Program-made: the position numbers and the translations under genes
Shown here: positions 6,750 through 10,117 of the stretch, piece after piece
Position numbering within the stretch: the first letter of the stretch is position 1
How the letters are laid out: the number at the start of each line of letters is the position of its first letter
NCBI GenBank assembly: GCA_031275035.1
Contig: JAISPH010000131.1
Coordinates: 1 to 10,117, forward strand
Source: Treponema sp.
GTDB taxonomy: Bacteria > Spirochaetota > Spirochaetia > Treponematales > Breznakiellaceae
Reading direction: 5' to 3'
Length of the DNA: 10,117 nt
Notes under the pieces: model-generated
Told to the model about the DNA's origin: nothing
The model's input: only the letters and a program-made list of their open reading frames with translations
Database searches by the model: none

Positions 6750-6786
6750 GAGGCTGTTCCAAAACTTCAGTTTTTGAAACAGCCTC
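6750..6786. repeat. Palindromic stem-loop element, copy B
   Basis: Bases 6750-6765 pair with 6770-6786 around a TTCA loop, with one mismatch (6759/6777) and one bulged T (6771). The stem is about 15 bp. The core at 6759-6776 is identical to that at 118-135. The element lies between a gene remnant and the second control block, and the homology of the control block begins just 2 nt after it. Its position between co-oriented genes would also allow a role in ending or stabilising the channel transcript. Confidence 0.6.
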
Positions 6787-6787
6787 C

Positions 6788-6889
6788 ATATAACAAAAAA
6801 TTATAAAATTTTTATCCCCTGTTAATGGCATTTCCCGTATGAACCTTATTATTGTTCATGTATGAAAAGAAACATCTTGTTTTGTGCGT
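6788..6889 (+). repeat. Duplicated control block, copy 2 (before the adaptor gene)
   Basis: This is a second copy of the block at 5006-5106. The core TTTATCCCCTGTTAATGGC is at 6811-6829 and ATGAAAAGAAA at 6862-6872, the latter matching the first codons of the channel gene (5080-5090). Past that point one base is missing and three extra bases are present, so the copied channel start is out of frame. A TATTAT at 6847-6852 could serve as a -10 sequence. The copy indicates that adaptor and pump have their own promoter with the same control sequences as the channel. Confidence 0.85.
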
Positions 6890-6921
6890 TGTATTGCCGG
6901 TTTCCCGGGAGGCGGTCTTGA
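6862..6921 (+). other. 19-codon leader reading frame, relic of channel gene start
   Basis: The ATG that corresponds to the channel start opens a frame MKRNILFCALYCRFPGRRS, closed by TGA at 6919-6921. The stop overlaps the adaptor start as TTGA (6918-6921). This could be a translated leader that couples ribosomes to the adaptor, or only a by-product of the duplication. Like the channel gene it has no ribosome binding site of its own. Confidence 0.3.
6907..6912 (+). promoter_or_regulatory. Ribosome binding site that fixes a TTG start
   Basis: GGGAGG lies 5 nt before TTG at 6918 and 17 nt before the next ATG (6930). It therefore points to TTG as the adaptor start, which gives a clean signal sequence beginning MKKLMILIIV. 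Upstream in-frame starts (TTG 6852, ATG 6858) lack such a site and would add a second, unlikely hydrophobic segment copied from the channel gene. Confidence 0.65.
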
Positions 6922-7871
6922 AAAAATTAATGATCCTGATAATCGTGGCGGCCCTTGCGGCGGGTTTCATATTTATTCCCCAAATGCTGGCGAGTGCAAA
7001 TACCGCCGGGGCGGGGGCGGGCATGGGGCCTGGTATGGGCAGGCCGGGAGGCGCCCCGGGAAGCCAGGGCAGGGATACGGTCTTCGCGGTCCGCACGGCC
7101 TACGCGGAAAGACGGACCCTCCAGGCTTATATCGAAGTAAACGGTAACATCGTCAGCGAGAAACAGGTGGCGGTGGTGCCCGATGCCGCGGGCAAACTGG
7201 TTTCCATGAAGGTCGGCCTTGGCTCCCTGGTACAAAAGGACGCGCTGGTGGCGGAAGTCGATCCTTCCCGCCCCGGAACGGCCTATTCCCTCAGCCCGGT
7301 TTATGCGCCCATTACCGGAACGGTGGTCTCCAATCCCCTCACCGTAGGTTCTACGGTTTCCGCCGGCACAACCCTCTTGACCCTGGCGGCGGCGGGTTCC
7401 GTGGAAATAGAGGCCGCCATTCCCGAGCGGGAGGTCGGGCAGCTTCGCATGGGACTGCGGGCCGAGGTGTTCCTGGAGGCGTTTCCGGGGGAGGTTTTCG
7501 CCGCGGAGGTGGTCCGCCTTTCCCCGGTGCTGGATCCGGTTTCCCGGACCAAGCAGATCGTCCTTACCTTTACCCGGGAGGACCCCCGGGTAAATCCGGG
7601 GATGTTCGCCCGGATTAAACTCAACACCCGGACCTATCAGGATGTGGTATCCGTTCCCGAGGAAGCGATAGTCGAAAACCGGGGAACCACGGTGGTGTAT
7701 GTGGCAGCGGAAGGGGCAGCCCAGGTGAGCATGAGGGAAATAGCGGCCGGGGTAAGCGTAGACGGGGAAGTAGAGATACAAAGCGGCCTTGCCCCCGGGG
7801 AAGCGGTGGTGGTTCAGGGACAGCAGTTTCTCACCGACGGCGCCGCGGTGCGGGTAATCGGAAACCGGTAA
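6918..7871 (+). CDS. Periplasmic adaptor (membrane fusion protein) of RND efflux pump, hairpin-less
   Basis: This encodes a 317-residue adaptor that would link the RND pump to the outer-membrane channel. Residues 1-25 are a signal sequence or membrane anchor (MKKLMILIIVAALAAGFIFI). A flexible Gly/Met/Pro linker follows (GAGAGMGPGMGRPGG, 31-45). The biotinyl-lipoyl fold is split into VVPDAAGKLVSMKVGLGSLV (86-105) and YAPITGTVVSNPLTVGSTV (129-147). Between the halves there are only about a dozen residues (115-126), so the coiled-coil alpha-hairpin of AcrA-type adaptors is absent. The beta-barrel domain (about 160-240) and a membrane-proximal domain (about 243-314, VSVPEEAIV onward) complete it. 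The start is TTG with GGGAGG 5 nt upstream. Its TAA overlaps the ribosome binding site of the pump gene. Hairpin-less adaptors are known, for example BesA of Borrelia burgdorferi; a besA-like role is inferred. Confidence 0.9.
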   Translation: MKKLMILIIVAALAAGFIFIPQMLASANTAGAGAGMGPGMGRPGGAPGSQGRDTVFAVRTAYAERRTLQAYIEVNGNIVSEKQVAVVPDAAGKLVSMKVGLGSLVQKDALVAEVDPSRPGTAYSLSPVYAPITGTVVSNPLTVGSTVSAGTTLLTLAAAGSVEIEAAIPEREVGQLRMGLRAEVFLEAFPGEVFAAEVVRLSPVLDPVSRTKQIVLTFTREDPRVNPGMFARIKLNTRTYQDVVSVPEEAIVENRGTTVVYVAAEGAAQVSMREIAAGVSVDGEVEIQSGLAPGEAVVVQGQQFLTDGAAVRVIGNR

Positions 7872-7883
7872 GGAGTTGAAACG

Positions 7884-10117
7884 ATGAGTGTTGCCCAGTA
7901 TGTAGTCAAGCGGCCGGTTCTGGGGATTGTGGTGTTCGGCCTTATTGCCATCATCGCCCTGTACCTTGTTTCCGGTATTGCCATTGATATGTTCCCCGAA
8001 ACAAGTATGCCGATGCTGTCGGTTATGACTTCCTACAGCGGCGCGGGGCCGGAGACGGTTGAAAAATCCGTAACCAGAATTCTGGAAGCCCAGCTCGTGA
8101 ACCTGAGCGGATTAAGCAGAATGACCTCCACCTCCAGCGAAGGGTCCAGCATGATCATGCTGGAATTCGATTACGGCGCCAATCTTGACGCCAAGACCAA
8201 CGACATCCGGGATCGTATCGACCGGGTGAGGCGGGGACTCCCCGACGAGGCGGATTCCCCTTCCATCATGCAGTTCGATCCCAATACCATGCCCATACTC
8301 CGGATCGCGGTCAAGGGAGACCGGAGCCAAAACGAACTGCGGGCCATCGCGGTGAATACCATTCAGGACCGGCTTGAACAGATTGACGGCGTGGCTTCAA
8401 CCAGTGTCATGGGGGGACGGGAACAGCTGATCCGGGTGGAGATAGCCCAAAACCGGCTTGAGGCCTACGGACTGACCATCACCGGCATCGCGGGAACCTT
8501 GGCCGCGCAGAATATTGAGCTGGGGGCTGGTTCCGTAGTGGAGGGCTCAAAAAATTACAGCGTCAGAACTACCGGCGAGTACAAGACCGTGGCGGACATT
8601 GCGGAAACGGTGATCGCCAAACGGAACGGCGCGGACATCAGGCTTTTGGATATAGCAACGGTTGCCCTGGACTACCCCGACGAAACTTCCACGGTGTATA
8701 TCAACGGCGAGAGCGGCGTGTATGTGGGGGTCACCAAACAGAGCGGCACCAACTCCGCGGCGGTGGCGGACAAGGTATACGAGAAACTTGAGGAAGTACA
8801 AAAACTCCTGCCCCAGGATGTAAGCCTTGAAATAACCCAGGATAATACCACCCAAATCAGAGATATGATAAGCGAGCTCGTGAACTCCGCCCTCCTGGGC
8901 GCGATCCTGGCCATGGCGGTCCTCTTTGTCTTTCTGAGGAACATTAAAAGCGCGGTCATCATCGGCATTTCCATCCCCTTTTCCATTCTGGTCACCCTCC
9001 TCGTTATGAACCTCGCGAATGTTACCCTGAATATGCTTACCATGGCGGGCCTCATTTTGGGGATAGGCATGATCGTGGACTGCTCCATTGTTATCCTGGA
9101 AAATATTTTCAAATTCCGGGAACGGGGGGCAAAACCCGGCATGGCCGCCACCCTGGGAACCCAGGAGGTGATGTCGTCCATCATTTCCTCAACCCTGACC
9201 ACCCTTTGCGTGTTTGTTCCGATATTCCTCTTCAAGAACCGCCTGGAAATGATGGGGGAAATGTTCCAGGGCCTTATTTTTACCATCGGCGTTGCCCTGG
9301 CTTCCAGTCTTTTTGTCGCGCTCTTTCTGGTTCCCATCCTCTCAAGCAAATATTTGTCCCTGGAAACCCGGTCCCAGCGGCCGCTGAAAAACAAAGTGCT
9401 GATTGCCCTTGACCGCGGCGTGGAGTTTCTGCTGGACCGCCTGAGCGCCGGATACCGCATCCTCCTCTCTGCGGCAATCAACCACCGCCTGGCGGTGCTG
9501 GTCCTGGTTGCCGCCGCCTTTGCCGGATCGGTGCTGTGTCTCCTCAAAATGCCGATCACCATGATGCCCCCCATGAACGAGGAGTCGGTAAGCCTGAACG
9601 TAACCCTTCCCCTGGGAACCCGGTATGAAGACACCAAGGCTGTGATGCTCCAGCTTCAGGAAATCGCCATTGACGAAATAAAGGGGGCCAAGAACATCAT
9701 TGTCAACGTGGGTTCCAGCGGGCGGGGCTTCGGTGGCAGCGGCGCCCACCGGGGGGAATTGAGCGTGAGCCTCGAAATGGACAACCCCGGTGCGGATACC
9801 TCAAGCCAGGTAACGCAAAAACTGCGGGCCCATTTTGACGATTTTCCCAACGCCGCGTTGAGTTTCGCTCAGGGCATGGGCCGGGCCATGGCCGGGGGAT
9901 CGGACATCGATATTGTCCTCACCATTGACGATATTGACGCCGGACTCGCGGCGGCCCGGGAAATCGCCGATCTTATCAAGGCGGAGGCGCCGGAACTCAC
10001 CGAAGTCTCCATCGACATGACCGAGGGGCTGCCCCAGGTGGAGGTGGTCATTGACCGGCGGCGGGCCTATAACCTGGGGCTTTCGGTCAGCGGCATCGCC
10101 AGCGAAATCTCCGCGGC
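7884..10117 (+). CDS. RND efflux pump, AcrB/HAE1-like, 3' end outside window
   Basis: This is the N-terminal 744 codons of an inner-membrane proton-driven drug/metabolite exporter (families usually run to about 1,010-1,050 residues). The ATG has TAAGGAG 8 nt upstream and lies 12 nt after the adaptor stop, so the two are co-translated. Segments: TM1 (about 12-31), first periplasmic porter loop (32-330, with the RND-typical IDMFPETSMPMLSV and GVASTSVMGGREQ), TM2 (334-352), TM3 (358-378), TM4 (384-407), TM5 (433-451), TM6 (463-486), TM7 (536-554) and the start of the second periplasmic loop. TM4 reads GIGMIVDCSIVILEN: the first of the two relay aspartates is present (Asp399), but the second is Cys400 where AcrB has Asp408. 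The frame is open to the window edge with no stop. Substrates cannot be predicted. A besB-like role is inferred from gene order. Confidence 0.95.
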   Translation, partial: MSVAQYVVKRPVLGIVVFGLIAIIALYLVSGIAIDMFPETSMPMLSVMTSYSGAGPETVEKSVTRILEAQLVNLSGLSRMTSTSSEGSSMIMLEFDYGANLDAKTNDIRDRIDRVRRGLPDEADSPSIMQFDPNTMPILRIAVKGDRSQNELRAIAVNTIQDRLEQIDGVASTSVMGGREQLIRVEIAQNRLEAYGLTITGIAGTLAAQNIELGAGSVVEGSKNYSVRTTGEYKTVADIAETVIAKRNGADIRLLDIATVALDYPDETSTVYINGESGVYVGVTKQSGTNSAAVADKVYEKLEEVQKLLPQDVSLEITQDNTTQIRDMISELVNSALLGAILAMAVLFVFLRNIKSAVIIGISIPFSILVTLLVMNLANVTLNMLTMAGLILGIGMIVDCSIVILENIFKFRERGAKPGMAATLGTQEVMSSIISSTLTTLCVFVPIFLFKNRLEMMGEMFQGLIFTIGVALASSLFVALFLVPILSSKYLSLETRSQRPLKNKVLIALDRGVEFLLDRLSAGYRILLSAAINHRLAVLVLVAAAFAGSVLCLLKMPITMMPPMNEESVSLNVTLPLGTRYEDTKAVMLQLQEIAIDEIKGAKNIIVNVGSSGRGFGGSGAHRGELSVSLEMDNPGADTSSQVTQKLRAHFDDFPNAALSFAQGMGRAMAGGSDIDIVLTIDDIDAGLAAAREIADLIKAEAPELTEVSIDMTEGLPQVEVVIDRRRAYNLGLSVSGIASEISA

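Noticed and set aside
6594..6806. 70-codon + strand reading frame ending KLQFLKQPPYNKKL
   Set aside because: It runs across the palindromic element and into the duplicated block, has no ribosome binding site, and lies opposite the more protein-like gene remnant.
6927..7781. 284-codon - strand frame opposite the adaptor gene
   Set aside because: A shadow of the adaptor gene caused by GC-rich codons. The + strand encodes a complete adaptor with family domains.
8672..9637. 321-codon - strand frame opposite the RND pump
   Set aside because: Composition dominated by Arg, Met, Thr and Ser with no domain. The + strand encodes continuous RND sequence with all expected membrane segments.
1..10117. 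CRISPR arrays, tRNA, rRNA, transposase or phage genes
   Set aside because: No spaced direct repeats, cloverleaf, rRNA sequence or mobile-element protein was seen on either strand.

Overview
The window comes from a diderm (Gram-negative-type) bacterium: it encodes a TolC-family outer-membrane channel, a periplasmic adaptor and an RND inner-membrane pump. Coding DNA is GC-rich and intergenic DNA is distinctly AT-rich. Three weak clues point to a spirochaete, possibly Treponema-like: the order channel-adaptor-pump (as in besC-besA-besB of Borrelia), an adaptor with no alpha-helical hairpin (as described for BesA), and dispersed palindromic elements between genes. This is inference; no rRNA or other marker gene is present.

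Region 1 (1-333) is non-coding. It holds a perfect 16-bp palindrome, a candidate promoter with an inverted repeat, and three consecutive stem-loops. Region 2 (334-2883, + strand) is a two-gene unit: a GntP-family permease and a class II glycerate 2-kinase. Together they would import glycerate or a related sugar acid and feed it into lower glycolysis as 2-phosphoglycerate. Region 3 (2907-4945, - strand) is a two-component system: an OmpR-type response regulator followed, with a 4-nt ATGA overlap, by its membrane histidine kinase. Region 4 (5080 to the window end, + strand) is an efflux locus: TolC-like channel, a 563-nt gap, the adaptor, and the RND pump cut off by the window edge after 744 codons.

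The most informative non-coding signal is a ~100-bp block present twice: in the divergent region between response regulator and channel gene (5006-5106), and before the adaptor gene (6788-6889). The copies align without a gap from their left edge to the ATG. The second copy carries a decayed version of the start of the channel gene, including a 19-codon reading frame whose stop overlaps the adaptor's TTG start. This suggests a duplicated promoter/operator cassette that puts both halves of the efflux locus under one control, plausibly the adjacent two-component system. The left edge of copy 2 abuts a palindromic element of the same family as one at 113-141, and beside it lies a frameshifted remnant of a small gene on the - strand.

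I see no CRISPR array, tRNA, rRNA, transposase or phage gene, and no clearly new biological system. The genes are recognisable families; the interest lies in the duplicated cassette, the hairpin-less adaptor, and the substituted proton-relay residue of the pump.
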